DNA of 64,000 nt from Whitmania pigra (GCA_021613335.1 JAJTWR010000374.1:587001-651000); one strand, 5' to 3'. Shown: positions 8,688 to 22,695, counted from the stretch's first letter. Made by a program: numbers and translations. Notes: generated by a model not told the origin, from the letters alone.

Positions 8688-11600
8688 ATGTCACCCATTG
8701 AAGGCCAAAATGTGCCTCCTACTCAAAATGCTGCGACAAATGGTTTTCCCCTATCGCAACTCATTGAATTCATCGTCCATAGGACTTATCATGATCTGAC
8801 TGTTCTTGCGGAACTGTGAGTAGCAGAGGATTTGTGGGCAGACGTGATTATTAGTGAATTGTGATTGAAATAGTTGAAAGAGTTCTTTGTGATTTGGATT
8901 GCTTCATGATTTTGGCTACTTGTACTTGTACCCTGGCTACTCTTTTACATTGAAAATTGAATAAAATGATGCACTAGACTTATGCATGGCCATAATATTA
9001 CTTTTAGACCTTGCTCATAAGCATGATTAGATAATATTAGTTGACAAATATTTTAAGCATCTCATTTGTTTATCTCAGGCTCCCAAGGAAGAGTGACTTG
9101 GAAAGGTAATTGTGTGAACTTGTACTTGACAACATTTTTATTCTAAAACTTTGTGACATCTCTTCTTTTTTTAAACAAATGTTTTATTTTATCCTTTGAG
9201 CTCTGTATGAAATCTTCAAGCTTATTTTTGAAGACTTTAACTGATAAATTGTGAATCTTCAACATTTAGCTTTAAATTTTTTGGATAAAACATACATTAT
9301 AAAACAATACAAAACAGTATGCAATATATCATTAAATTTGTTAAACATTTTCTTAGACACATGTGGTTTATTAAGCTGCCATTCAGAATTAGTATTAATA
9401 GTCGGTTGAACCTTAGTTTTCGCGTTTCTTTAGGAAAATTGAAATTTACCAGTTCGCAACGAGGACAAAACAGCTGTTCGTTCGACTTTTGGCTCTTGTG
9501 AAGTGGATGAACACCGCAAGCAAAGTTGAAAAATGCGCAGTAAGTTTGTTCTTGCTTTTTAATTGTTAATCGATCTTTCTGAATTATTATTACTATTATC
9601 ATCATCATAATCATCATTATTATTATTATTATTATTAATATTATTACTATTATTATTATCGTCATCATCATTATTATTATTATCGACTTTTTTTCATACT
9701 AACTTATTTACTCATTTAAACATTGGGAGACATGTTTGATACAATGCACTTGACATTATATTACTTATATGTTAATGTTCAGCCGTGATGAATTATAATA
9801 GTTAACTCTTACCAGTCACAATAATATAAAACTGAAGCTATTTAATTTGCAGAAGATTACATCCCTTCTTCAGAATCAGCAAATGATTTTCGTAGACACT
9901 GCAGATGCTCTTTACAGGATGGCGAAGGAAACTTTAGTCAGAGCAAGGTTTCAGAGACGATCATAATATTAACTAACTAACTAATGACTTTATAATTACT
10001 AGTTATTATTATTAATTATTATTTAATTAATACCCTAAATTAGCACCTCATCAGACTGCGAAGGTCTAATTGTTAGATTATTATTGAATCGATTATCTCA
10101 TTAGACAAATATCAAATGTCGACAGACTTCCTTGCTTCTCATTACCGGCAGCAGTTGATGTCTTGACCACGGGAACCTATCCAAGGCTCCCCCACTGCAT
10201 AAAGGTAAGATTCGTCTGCTCGAAGTTTAGAAAGTTCAAATCATCTTAGTTAAGCGACGACGGACTCTATTCAAATAAATAAATAAATAAAAACTTGAAG
10301 TTTAAAACCGACCGCATTCCCCGAACGTTCGTCGAACTTTGCAGGAAAAGATCGTTCCCCCGGAATCTTTGGCTCCTATGGAGAAAAAGAAAGTCCTCTC
10401 GAAGTTGACGCAGGTCATCGAGTACAGGATCGTAACCTCTGACCTCCCTGCTTGCATGTGCAAACCCATCCTAGGTAAAACAAATGGCATTGCACATGGA
10501 ATTGGAATTCATCTGAACTTATGTTTTGAACGACGCCTTTCGTCTTTCAGACAGTGGCAGAGTCAAGTTTCTCGTAGACCACGAGTTTGAGGTTTGTAAT
10601 TTTTTTAGCTTCCACTAATTTATTATTGGAATCGGTTTGCGTGCGGCTTCGTTTATTTTATGGTTTTGATTTCGCCACGAATTAAACTTTATCATTGGTT
10701 ACAAAAACTGTCTCCATTAAATGACGCTATTAATTCCTTGGAGCTCTTCAAATGCCACCTGAAGATCCACTTCTTCAGGACTTCATGGAACAGCGAAGAC
10801 ACTGATGCTACGCACATGGCACTTTATAAATTAATTAATTATTATTATTATTATTATTAATCGTAAAAAAATTGTTCCATCATATATCATCATCATCATC
10901 GACCACTTCGCATCAGGTGACACTGACTCTGATGGGGGACATGGCCAATCTCCCATGGCGACTACTGAAGATCGACATTCTGGTCGAGGACCACGAGAAC
11001 GGAAGTTCTTCGTTCCTCGTTCATCCAAAGCAGGTCGACTTCTTGAGGGAGGTGATCCAAATGAGACTCCTCGAAAGCGAACAACCGCTCCACGATCTCT
11101 ACAACTGCCTTCGTGAGTCGTTTTTTTTTACTTTGTTTCGTCGTCGTTGTTATTGAAGTTTGTCTTGTTTTTGGCTATGTTTCGTTGTTGTTGTTGTTGA
11201 AATTTGCTTTGTTTTTTGGCTTTGTTTCGTTGTTGAAATTTATTTTGTTTTCAATCGATTGATTGGTTCCCATTTCAGATTATTTCTGTCAGTCATTGCA
11301 ACTTGAAGTTCTGCATTATCAAGTAAGTCAAAGACGTTTCTTATTTCATTTTCAATTGAATTATTATTATGGTTATTATTATTATTATTGTTATTATTTT
11401 TATTTTCTCTTCTAATGGTTATTTTGGATGATTATTATTAACAATATTGCTTTAATAATCTTGCTAATATTATTAACTAATAAACCTGACTCGTTTCCGA
11501 AAGGCCATGACGTTGATCAGAGAACGATTTGGCGACCACATGAAGGTCGATGAGTACACAGCCGGAAGGAGCCTCACGATTTCTTATTGGAGGCTCACGT

Positions 11601-11792
11601 GAGTCGCTCTGTTCTTTATTTTTCTACATTTATTTTGCTGCAATTACGGGCGTTTGATTTTAAGTAAAATTAAAAAAAAAACAACAACTTAATTCTTCTT
11701 AATTCTTTTGCAGTGACCACAGCAAACCAAAAGGAAAGCCATATCATCAAGGTTTGCATAGTTGATGATGATGATGATGGTGGTGGTGGGGG

Positions 11793-11827
<35 letters not shown>

Positions 11828-14800
11828 GTGGTGGTGATGATGATGATGATGATGATGATGGTGGTGATGATGATGGTATTGTGTGGTGGACTTGATCAAT
11901 AAAACAACTTATTATTAGCTGATGTTTTTACGACGTCATCCCGATCAGGGTTCAAACTGAACATTCACGTCGACGACAAGAAATTCGGAAAACCCCTTCA
12001 AATCACTCATTTCCCTCAAATCATGGGAGTCGACGGAGTGAGATGTCTCAAGCAGATCAACGTAAGTGATGATGATGATGATGATTATGATGACGGTCAT
12101 GGTGGTGATGATGATTATGATGATGGTCATGGTGATTATCGTGACTGTCATAGTGATGATAGTGACTGTCATAGTGATGATAATTATGGTGATGGTGATT
12201 GGCTAATAATTATAAACAATAATTACAGTAATAGTACAGATTGCTTCTTCCTTTACTTGTAGGTGGCATGCCTATCTTTAGAGAAAGTCTGGACTCACAC
12301 AATCCAAATCAGAGGCACAGTAAAACTCAAGGTAGGATTATCTTACATTTAATATTTTAAAATACATGATTTTATTTTTTAATTTATTTTATTTTATTAT
12401 ATACAAAATGACATTTATTACTTTAAAATATATGCTAATCAATAATGCAAATAACAATGCTAATCGATAATCTACCACCTCAAATGCAAGTAAGTAAACG
12501 TCTACTAAATACTGCCTTTCTGCAGGAATTGAAGAGAGAGCTGGAGATGTTCATGCAGCTGAAGTGCGAGATGACGAGCATCCCTCCGATGATCTCCGTC
12601 CGACTCGTTCCACCGCTCGAGGAGGTCGTCGCCATCTCCGTCGACGATCTCAAGGGGACGTTCGTTGTCAACCTGCCCGCTTCTGGTGAGTTTCACAAAC
12701 GTGGACTTGAGATGATGACGATTGTGGTAATGATGATGCCGACAACCACGGTGGTGGTGATGATGATGGTAATTGATAATGTTGGTGGTTGTGATGATGA
12801 TGATGATGATCTTAAGCTGAAAGAGATTATGATGATGATGGTGATGGTGGTAGAGATGATGTTGGTGGTAGTGATGATGATGATGATCTTAAGCTGAAAG
12901 AGATTCATGTCTTTCTTCAGTTTCTTCGTTCGAGTCGAGTCTCGCAGAATCCCTGAACTCGGACAAGAAAGACTTGAGGCACATCATATTCGACATCAGG
13001 TGAATAACAACTCGACGAACGAGCGTTTCGTATTCGTATTTCGTATGTTTTGAACGCATGTTAAGGTTTTTTATTTTCATTCGTTGTCGTTGTCGTTGCT
13101 CAACAGGCAGCAAATAACGATGAAGAACTACAAGAGGTTGATCGAGTCGTCGCCCATGACGTTCCTCAATTATTCTGCATTTTGTCCGACTTCGTCCGAT
13201 CCCAAGAACACGCACGTCGTGAAACTCAACAACGTCACCAAGAACAAACTGGTCCGATTTATTTTATTAATTTATTTATTTATTTTTAAAGTTAGATTTC
13301 ATTTATTTATTATTAAAGTTTGATTTTATTTATTTATTTTTAAAGTTTGATTTCATTTATTTATTTATTTATTATTAAAGTTTGATTTTATTTATTTATT
13401 TATTATTTTTAAAGTTTGATTTTATTTATTTATTTGTTTTTTTTTTTAAGTTTTACTTGCAAATCATTAGAAAACCATCTCTTAATGGCATCGCCAACAA
13501 CACGCTTTGAATTCCAGGTCATCAAGTACGAGAAGGATGCCATCAGGTTCTATCTCCTCGGAGACGAGAAGTCGAGAGACGATGTCAGTAGGAACAACAT
13601 TTTAAAGGAAGTTCATCCGGAGTTCATCGAAAAGTGGATCGCAATACGTAAGAGACATTAGCTTGTCCTGTCAGATGAAATTGATATTGGTTTTGATCCT
13701 AATTAAGATTAATGATTAATTAACTAATTAATGATGTCGTTGTTTTTAATCTTATTAAGATTAATGATTAATTAACTAATTAATGATGTCATTGTTTTTA
13801 ATCTTAGTTAATGATGTCACGGTTTTTAATCTTAATTAATGATGTCATTGTTTTTGCAGATTCAGAAGAAAGGTCATCCACAGATTGTGTTAAGGTTTGA
13901 AATATTTCAAATTATTCATTTTGTTCATAATTATTTTGATGTTTAAGCTTCCACTTGCATTTTGGATTTTAATCAGTTATTATTATATTATTCCAGTTTT
14001 TTTGCTTCCAGTTAAATTTTATGTTTTAAATCATAATTTATTCCTGTTATTCCAGTATTCTCCTGCCTCTAATCTTTATTCTGGGAACGTGACGAGGTTT
14101 GGAGAGTTGTCAAAAGAGTTGATGTTTGTTCACACCTATTCGGAAGACATGCTTTGCTTCACCGAACTGTCGGAAGAGGTCGATATTTACAATTGATGTT
14201 AACTTATTACTAAACATTTTTAAGGGGTTAACATTTAATATTGATGTTAATTTATTACTTTATTAATAAACATTTTTAAGAGGTTAACATTTAATATTGA
14301 TGTTAATTTATTACTAAACATTTTTTTAAGCAATCCTAAATTCTACCTTAAAACGTAAATTGCCGACATTTAAAATTGACGCTAATTAAACATCTTTAAT
14401 CGAATTCTTCTTAATTTTCTGCTTTCAAAAATTATTTCGTTAAAACTAATTATTATCGTAATTTTTGGCAACTTTGCTTCTTCAGTTGCTGAGACATGGC
14501 ATCTCGAACACCAGGTACCTTCCTGACCCTACAGGTGTCGGACTAACACTGACTCTATTGAGGTTTGCAAAACTATTTTTAGCTCGAAGAAATAATAGTG
14601 ATTATTACAATTATTGTTGATTATTAATATTATTGTTATTATTAATGATTGTTACAATTGCTGCCGTCGCTGTTATTGGAGTTCAAATTAATTATTCATT
14701 CATTTATTTATAATGATACTAATGGTTATTGTTATTATTATTACTGTTATTATCAATGCAGTTTAAATTAATTACTTACATTTATTTAACCTAATAATAA

Positions 14801-17800
14801 TAATGATGATGACGAGGATTAACAATCAATATACGACCTCCAGCTTTCCAGAAGTTGAAGGTGTTGGTAATAATGTCAAGAAATGGTTGAAGGCGACAGT
14901 GTTGTCCGTCACGTTCAGACTCATGAGGAGGGAACGTGTCCACTGGTACGTCGAGGTGAGTCGAGGGCTTTTGGAGGCTTTATTTTGCTTTGAGGGTCAA
15001 GTTAATTAATTAATCAGACTAATTAGTCAATTAGATAAATTACTAAAAAGTATTGTAAATTTTAAAGCTGATTAATTAGATAAATTAATTAATTAAATTG
15101 TGACTAAATAACAGATGCTGACTTATTGTCTTTTTCAGATTATTTTCACTGCATCTCCAATCAAAAGTAAAGGTAATAAATATTAATAATTGTCAGATTT
15201 TAATTTTACTATAATTAACTTTTTACAGTACTGATGATGATAATAATAATAGTAATGATAATAATAATGAATTATTATTATGCTCATCAGATGGCTTCCA
15301 TCACTTGACTTTCTCGTACGAGCTTAGAGATTCGGAGAAAGTGGTTGCGTCATTCATCGATGATTGGTCGAAAGTTTGTTACCTCTACCAAGCTGTTCTC
15401 CCATTCGCCTCTATTTATAACAGTGAGTTGATCACTTCACCTATTATTATTATTATTATTATTATTTCGTAAATAAGTTTATCGATGCCTGTTGCCTTCC
15501 AACGCGATGTCGTTACAGACTCGGCACTGAAGCAATCCACTCTCCCGACCGTCGAAGTTGTGTCGTACACGTTCAACAAGATCGTTCTTTCCTACGGACC
15601 AGGAAATGCATTTTGTGTGAGTTTGAATTGAGGACAAAATAAAACTTAACAATTATAACAATTATTATGTCACATTTATGACAGTTCAATTTGGTTGTTG
15701 CGTTCATCTAATTAAAAAAATTTTTATTAATTAATTTTTAATTTATTGCATTTATGTGATTTCTTTATTAATTAATTTTTAATTTATTGCATTTATCTGA
15801 TTTTTTACTAATTAATTTTTAATTAATTAATTGCATTTCATTATATATTCCAGGTCGACCTGTTCTACTCCCCGAAATCAAAGAGCTTCCAGCTCCTCTT
15901 TTCCACCTGCGTTCCATCTCCGACCAGCAACTCGCACTCGGCAATATTCAGCTATTTGGAGCATTTCTTCAACGAGAACAAGTCACTCTGTGGGCTTTGT
16001 AAGGTGGGCATTTGGAAACCATTGCTAAGTTATTAGGAATACTTGTCGCATACATTGTTACATTAGTTATTGTCTGTGCAAGGTTGGCATTTGGAAACTT
16101 TTTGAAATTTTGTTGAAATTTGAAAATCATTGCTAAGTTATTAGGAATACTTATCGCATACATTGTTACATGTCACTTCTATGATGCCTGATACCATTAA
16201 TTTGTTGTTGTTTTTAATTATAATTTAATTATGAAAATAATTTATGTTTGAAGATTTTTGAAGACACCTGCAGCATTTGGAGTAACATTAGCAGGCTGAA
16301 CACATCACCAATCACCTGGTTGAAGGCAGGTTAACTTCTCGGTTCAATCAATCAATCAATCAATTAAACAATTTAACTTCTTAGCATAATCATTTAAATC
16401 GATTTCTTAACATTTAATAACTTAACATTTCTTATTCATCTCATTCATTAAACATGAATGAATCAAACAATTGCAGAAGAGTTCCTCCGTTCCGGTTCAG
16501 AACTTCACCGTCATTCCTCAGTCTCCGTTCCAAGTGAAGATCATCTTTCAATCCTTGTTCTGCATCGAAATCATCGGGGGACCGAACAGTTTCACCGTCA
16601 GGGACGCCTCGTACAGCAGAAACGGAGTCGACGTTTTTGCTCCCATTCCTGGCTTCCAGGTAAAAATAATCTAAAAATTCAATAAACAAAAACAGTAGTA
16701 ATAATAATAATAATAATGATAAGAACAATAATAACAATATTAATTATAACAATAACAACATTAATTGTTCGTTCGCATGGCACCTTAAGAGAATCGAGAA
16801 TTCAATTCTTTCGTTCACTTTTATTCCATTCCAGGCGTTCCTCGAGAGTTTTGTTCTCGAGATGCAGAGCACGAAGGTCCACGTAAAGGAGGAGGACTTC
16901 CTGTCGTCTCCCATGGGACTCGAGCAGGTGGACTTCATGTCGAGCGGGATGAACTTCCTCAATAACAATTCGCCGCTCACTCATAAAGTAATTATTTTTT
17001 ACGATGCTCCAGTGCTCGCGTGCTCGTGTGCTTTAGTTAATTATTTACTTTACTTAGCCAGTTATTTTAGTTATTTAACTCGTGTCGTTATTTAGTCAAT
17101 TAACATAGTTACTTAACTCATCTTGTTATTATTATTAATATTTACAGCTAACAGCTTCTTCGCCAGCTCAGATGCTGATGCATTCCAGCAACAACAATTC
17201 TCCATCGACCATGTTCACCCAGTCTCCAGCCAATCAAAACGGTGAGTAACCATGGAGTGACTTGACATTGAAATTTTAAACCTCCAACGCAAACTCTCAT
17301 TAAACTCAAATCCTTCGGAACCTCAGCGGTTTCCTGCCGGACGGCCCTCAGCGACGGTGGCCTTTACGTCCTGAGTGCAGAGTTCTTCAACAAACTCGTC
17401 TCTCAAACTCCGGGCAGTCCGGGCTCCCCTCTCGAACGGTACCTCGGAGCTGCCTTTTTCAAGAGACACCTGCAGATCTTGTTCACGAGCGACGAAAATG
17501 TAATTTAAATTACCTTTATTTATTCTGGTTATTTTGAAAGCATTGTTTGTCATTTTGTTTCATTCTTTTATGTATTATCTTTTAATTTTGTTAACATGTT
17601 AATTGTTATCATAATTAATAATATCGTTTAACGACTTATTAATAGTTTACACTTCTAACGACGACGGAGCCAACCTGCGTGACTGCCAAGTGTGAAATGG
17701 TCAATTTGAACCTCAAGTTTCTGATGGCGAACTCGAAACTTCAGCTGAAAATTATCCCCATCCAAGGTCATTTGTTTGCTTAGCACGTTCGTTGTTTACG

Positions 17801-19236
17801 TGGATCGTAACCACTTTAAAAAATGATTGTTTAAGTTTCTAATTTGGAAATATCTGGGGTTTTTTAATTACTAATATCTGGTTTATTAATTATCTGCTAT
17901 TATTATTATTATTATTATTGTTGTTGTTGTTATTATTATTAATATTTACTTTTAAAAAAATATTTTAAATGTTTGCAGACCCAATGGAACCTTGGCAGCA
18001 AGATGATCTTCCTTCCCTGGAAAAGTACTTCGAGTCGAAGGTTCGTTATGAGTCATACTCTATATAAGGTTATAAGTGTCACACTTATATGGTCACACTT
18101 ATGTGGTCACACTTATATGGTCACACTTGATTTGTTTCCAAAATTGCTTTAAAGCCTCTGACCCTGTCTAACATGGAGCTTTAAAAATTAACTATTACTA
18201 CTATCATTGTTACTATTGTTATTATTTCTAATATTATTATTATTATTATTATCATTATTATTGTTATCATTATCGTTATCATGAGTATTATTATTATTAT
18301 TATTTTTATTATTATGAGTATTATTATTATTATTATTAAAAGTTTAAATCAGATCTGAGAGTTAACATTTTAATTTTGATTTGTCCAGGTTTCCATCTTT
18401 CCGTTCAAACCTTTAAGATTGGAAGGCTTCTGCAATCTCCTCAAGCTGCAATTCCACGTACTTAAGGACTTCATTCAGATTGTAAAACTCGAAATGGTAA
18501 TCATTTTACGTTCTTTTAAATCATTTATTGATTTAAAATAATTAAATAATTTATTCTAAGGAAACTCTAATTTTACTTTTTATTTATTTTAGTTTTTTTT
18601 TTTTTTTTTAATTTCAGAATCCTGATAAGAATCTCAACTGGAACGTCCAATTGTTACTGACAATGCCCCATGGCACAGGTTTGGAATATTCTATCGGATC
18701 TTGTGCCCTTCTGGTGTCCAGGAAGCTCATATTCGTGGTTAGCATTGTAATGAGTTTTTTTGCAACTTTGGAAAGATTAAGACACGATCATTTTATTAAC
18801 TGATGATTTTATTAACTGATGATTTTATTAACTGACGATTTTATTAACTGACGATTTTATTAACTGACGCTTTTATTAAATGATGATTTTATTAACTATT
18901 GCTTTTATTAACTGACGATTTTATTAACTGACCATTTTATTAACTAATGATTTTATTAACTGACGCCTTTATTAACTGATGATTTTATTACAGCTAAAGT
19001 TCACCAAGAATACGCTCGGTTCGGAGGCAACTTCGCAGCCAGCATCGTCCGTAATAGCAGCTTTCTGCTACGATCCAATCTCGAACTACATTCAGTTGGT
19101 GGAATGTCAAAAGAACGCCAACACCAACATCAGCTCACTGGTGAAAAGATTTAACGAGTACTCGATCAAAACAAACGACTGTTCCTTGTTCTCATGCATT
19201 TTGGAACTCATTAATAACCTCCAGTTTCTTAATTAA
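8688..19236 (+). CDS. MED14: Mediator complex subunit 14 (MED14), 35 exons, about 1,249 aa
   Basis: MED14 is the central scaffold of Mediator, linking head, middle and tail modules in RNA polymerase II transcription. Exons: 8688-8815, 9079-9105, 9434-9539, 9853-9947, 10126-10204, 10345-10474, 10551-10591, 10917-11112, 11279-11322, 11504-11598, 11714-11751, 11949-12061, 12263-12331, 12526-12685, 12921-12999, 13107-13251, 13518-13647, 13860-13894, 14056-14178, 14486-14562, 14844-14955, 15139-15172, 15291-15422, 15519-15616, 15854-15998, 16264-16325, 16477-16659, 16835-16987, 17148-17241, 17327-17499, 17646-17766, 17979-18040, 18389-18496, 18618-18737, 18994-19236. Phase is continuous throughout. 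Conserved blocks: [16 protein letters not shown] at the N-terminus, [13 protein letters not shown] across exons 2-3, then [36 protein letters not shown], and near the C-terminus [20 protein letters not shown]. Human MED14 is longer (about 1,454 aa); here the Ser/Pro-rich region before the C-terminal block is much shorter. One donor (after exon 26) fits GC rather than GT. Confidence 0.95.
10237..10289 (+). repeat. Short interspersed repeat with (AAAT)n tail, diverged copy in MED14 intron
   Basis: CAAATCATCTTAGTTAAGCG then ACGACGGACTCTATTCAAATAAATAAATAAAT parallels the copy at 61736, with several substitutions. Confidence 0.65.
18785..18990. repeat. 16-bp minisatellite in last MED14 intron
   Basis: About 13 copies of a unit like TTTTATTAACTGATGA run up to the acceptor of the last MED14 exon at 18994, so the array itself supplies much of the 3' splice-site region. 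Confidence 0.85.
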
Positions 19237-19256
19237 AGTTGAACTCTCATTTTTGT

Positions 19257-19268
19257 AATAAAAATAAA
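19257..19268 (+). promoter_or_regulatory. MED14 polyadenylation signals (two overlapping AATAAA)
   Basis: Two consecutive AATAAA hexamers begin 21 bases after the MED14 stop codon. Confidence 0.75.
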
Positions 19269-19945
19269 TTTAGTTTTCATTGATCCCTTCGTATTTTTTA
19301 AGTTCCGAGATAGAGTTATTACCTCGTTTGGAATGGAATGAAAGGCATTATGATCTTGCAAACTGGATTGTATTTGGTTACCCTTTAGTTGAGTGCTAAG
19401 CAATTCCTGATTAAATAATATTTTGATAAAATCTTGAATAGAGTTGAAGTTGTTTTACTTGGGTAAAATTTGATTTGGAGCTGGATGACCAGCATATTTG
19501 ATTCTTGGACAAATTCTTCAAGCACATCCTTCAGGCGAATGCGTTCAACATTGCATCACCTCGTAATAAAACGCTCTTACAAATAATATAACTAAATTAC
19601 ACTTCTGATAATATTTGTTATAAATTGCCAATAGAATATTCACAAAGACAAGTTATTTTGATGATAAAAAAAAAAGCTAAATAATATGTTGAGTTCAAAT
19701 ATCGACCATCATCTCTAAAGAACATTTGTTTACTAAATTAAATCGCTTTTGTTGCGTCAGAGGAATCTTCTGTTGGTGTTATTTGCATGTTGCTTTTGAT
19801 TTTTTAAATTCTTTACATTGGTTTTAAAGCTAAATTATACGGTGTTAGATTAGTTAACAGTTAGTTTACTTTTGGAGCTATGTTGTTATGAAACTCTTAT
19901 AAATTATCGTTTTCTCTTCATTGCAGACCCGTATCGTCATTGCTT

Positions 19946-21337
19946 ATGAAGGTGGGCATGTTGTTTTTTGAAATATGTCTGTTTTAATTATTATCAGCGA
20001 TAATTCATGGTAATAATCTTCATGGCGGATTATTACTGATTAAGTTGCCAAAACTTTTATTAAAGTCAATACCCCTTAAAAAAGTAATTACCAGTTTCAC
20101 GTAGAGCATCAAACTAACTTTACAATTACGTGTGACATGTTTGTGAAATTTATTTATTATCAACTTTTTTTGGTAAAGGTCAAGACACTATTTGTCATTA
20201 GCATGGCTGTAAAAACACAACATGGTATAACTAAATTTTAAAACACTTAAGATAATAAATCATTTAAAGAATTATGCTCTTTAAACAGTGTTATTAGTCT
20301 AAAAAGCTCATGGTGTCCTATTCCTAATTTGATTAAGCATCCAATGTTACCATTTGCACCCCTGATGAGATCCGCTTGCTCGCAAATGCAAACATACAAT
20401 GTCCATTTTATGAAATGAGCTCTTTGCAACATCTTTCCTTAACATAACCAGGTATATTAAACGCCACAATTATGGCCACAATAATTATTGTTTCCACAGA
20501 GGAGCTAAAGAAGTTGGATGTGTTCAGAAACCAATTTTTAATTTAATTAACGTTTTGAGTAGTTTTCTACTTTTTTCTCAAGTTTTTTTTCTGTATTTTT
20601 GTATTTAACCGATCTTTTTGGCCCTCAAAAGATCACCCGAACGTGAATGAAAGCCACTTTAGCCATGTTAGCACGACTGATTTCCAAAACATATTGTTTT
20701 ATAAATATATATATGTTGTCTTGAAACTCTTATATTTATATATTTTTTTTGTGTCCTCAGGCCCTGGCAAAATTCAGGCAGGGAGCATGTGGCAGTCTGA
20801 AAGAATATACTCCCGTTCTTAATAGATTCAGATCATTTTCTTCTCAAGATGAACGACATCCACCAAAACTTTTGTATCACGTAGAAGTTGTTTCCTCAAG
20901 TTAGCGAATTTATTTAATCGATTTATTGTTAAATAGTAATTAATTTATTCTATTATTTATTATTTTATTACTAATTATAATTACTTTAATCTAGAATTTG
21001 TTATTTTATTATTAACAATAGTTTATTTGATCTATTTCAATCAGTTTTTAGTACGGAGCTTGACATTTGGATGGATATTTTCGTTTTCAGGATCATCTTT
21101 CGTTTGGCCGGAAACAAAGTTGGGAGTCCTCGAACCAAAGGATTCCAGATTTCCTTTGCCGGGATTGGTCGGTTCCGATGCACCAAAGAAAACTTTATCT
21201 CAGACGAAACTGAACTATGATGCTGATGTTTTGACGTCGGAACAGAACCACGAGAGGCAGTCGTCGGTTTTGGAACAGTTTCTGGCCATTAATGAAGTCA
21301 GTTGCTGGTTCTTCGATAAACCCCAGCGTTCCGCATT

Positions 21338-21370
<33 letters not shown>

Positions 21371-22674
21371 ATGAATTTATTATTTCTACAAGTAGGACAT
21401 ATTGTTGTTGTTGCAGTACTACAGGATTAATTTATAAACATCTATTATTATTTATTATTCAACATAGAATGGCCTCCTTAACATTCAATGTCTGAACTTT
21501 GAATATACATGAAAGCAGTGTGCTTACATCATAAGTTTCTCTAGATTGATAAAATCGTACTTGCTTTACAAACTTTACATTTCGATCAAACATCCATCCA
21601 TCCACTCTAGAAAGACTTGACATGTTCTCTTTCCGTGACTTATTTTAACATAAGTTGGTCAGATTATGCATATTTAGAATTAATTACCCGATCGCATCTT
21701 CTACACCATAGCCTGCTTCAAAATCTCGACCAATGAAAGTGATTCATCTGCTACAGATTACATATTTATGTGCATAGACACAATACTTGTTTGTGCTGCT
21801 TAGTTTTTGTTACCATTTATTTATAAATTATTTTCATTTATTTATAAATTGTTTTTATTGATTTATAAATTGTTTTTATTGATTTATCAATTATTTTTAT
21901 TTATAAATTATTTAAACTACCTTTTATTTTAGTCCTAACATTTCGACCCATTCTGTTTTCCAGAAATCGAAGGCAGTGAACGGCATCGAATTCAGTGACG
22001 TCTTTGAAAGGTACGCTTATTTTGCCGAGGAGTGTCCGTTCTTCCTCAAGAAGGACCTGCACGACATTTTCCCGACCGCAAACCTTTTGCACAAGACGGT
22101 GACCATCGTCAATGTCTTCCTCAAGGAAGGGAACGATGTCGCTTGCGAAAATTCGCAACAGGTAATAAATAATTATATGCCGACGTGATTCAATGTTTTA
22201 AAACGATGGTAATATTTTAACATTTTAATATTTAATATGTTAATAACTAATAATGATTTAACTAATAAACTAATAATATGTTTATCTTTAAAGTTCGACG
22301 AGGCGGCTTACGAAATATGCGAGTCCTTTCAGAAGGTCGGCTTCTGGGCCGATTTCATAGATCCGAGCGAAAAACCGGTGAGCTGAATTTTGTGAATTGT
22401 GAATGTTGTGGAATTGATTTTAAGTTATCTCGTTAATCTATTTAACTTTTCAATTATGCCATTTAATCGTCAGTATTTTGGAGTCGGACTCAACGACAAG
22501 AATTCGTACGAAACCGAAAAAAGATACAGAAGCTTGGCAGTGAAGTTGCAGGTTTACGCCGGTTGCACGTTAATCGCCCACAAACGAGACTCCAAATTCG
22601 TGGGTTGTCTGGTTACCACAGCGCCCATTCACCATCCCTTGGTACTGAGCTTGATCGAATTATTTGATAGTTAA
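19946..22674 (+). CDS. MMADHC: MMADHC, cobalamin trafficking protein (cblD), 277 aa
   Basis: MMADHC partners MMACHC and directs processed cobalamin to cytosolic methionine synthase and mitochondrial methylmalonyl-CoA mutase. Coding exons: 19946-19951 (only Met-Lys), 20761-20899, 21091-21296, 21964-22161, 22294-22377, 22474-22674; phases join exactly. The N-terminus (MKALAKFRQGACGSL) is basic with few acids, like a mitochondrial presequence. Family blocks: FVWPETKLGVLEPKDSRFPL, CPFFLKKDLHDIFP, ICESFQKVGFWADFIDPSEK, and TEKRYRSLAVKL, corresponding to WADFIDP and DERYRHLG in human. Length is close to human (296 aa). The initiator is the only methionine in the predicted protein. The start is chosen because the ATGAAG codons abut a donor in phase with exon 2. 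Confidence 0.93.
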
Positions 22675-22689
22675 TATCTCGAAAATAAT

Positions 22690-22695
22690 ATTAAA
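22690..22695 (+). promoter_or_regulatory. MMADHC polyadenylation signal (ATTAAA)
   Basis: ATTAAA lies 16 bases after the stop. A genomic A-tract of about 18 bases follows at about 22707. Confidence 0.6.

Noticed and set aside
11713..12262. Asp/Gly-rich plus-strand frames
   Set aside because: GAT microsatellites in MED14 introns following real exons (11714-11751 and 11949-12061).
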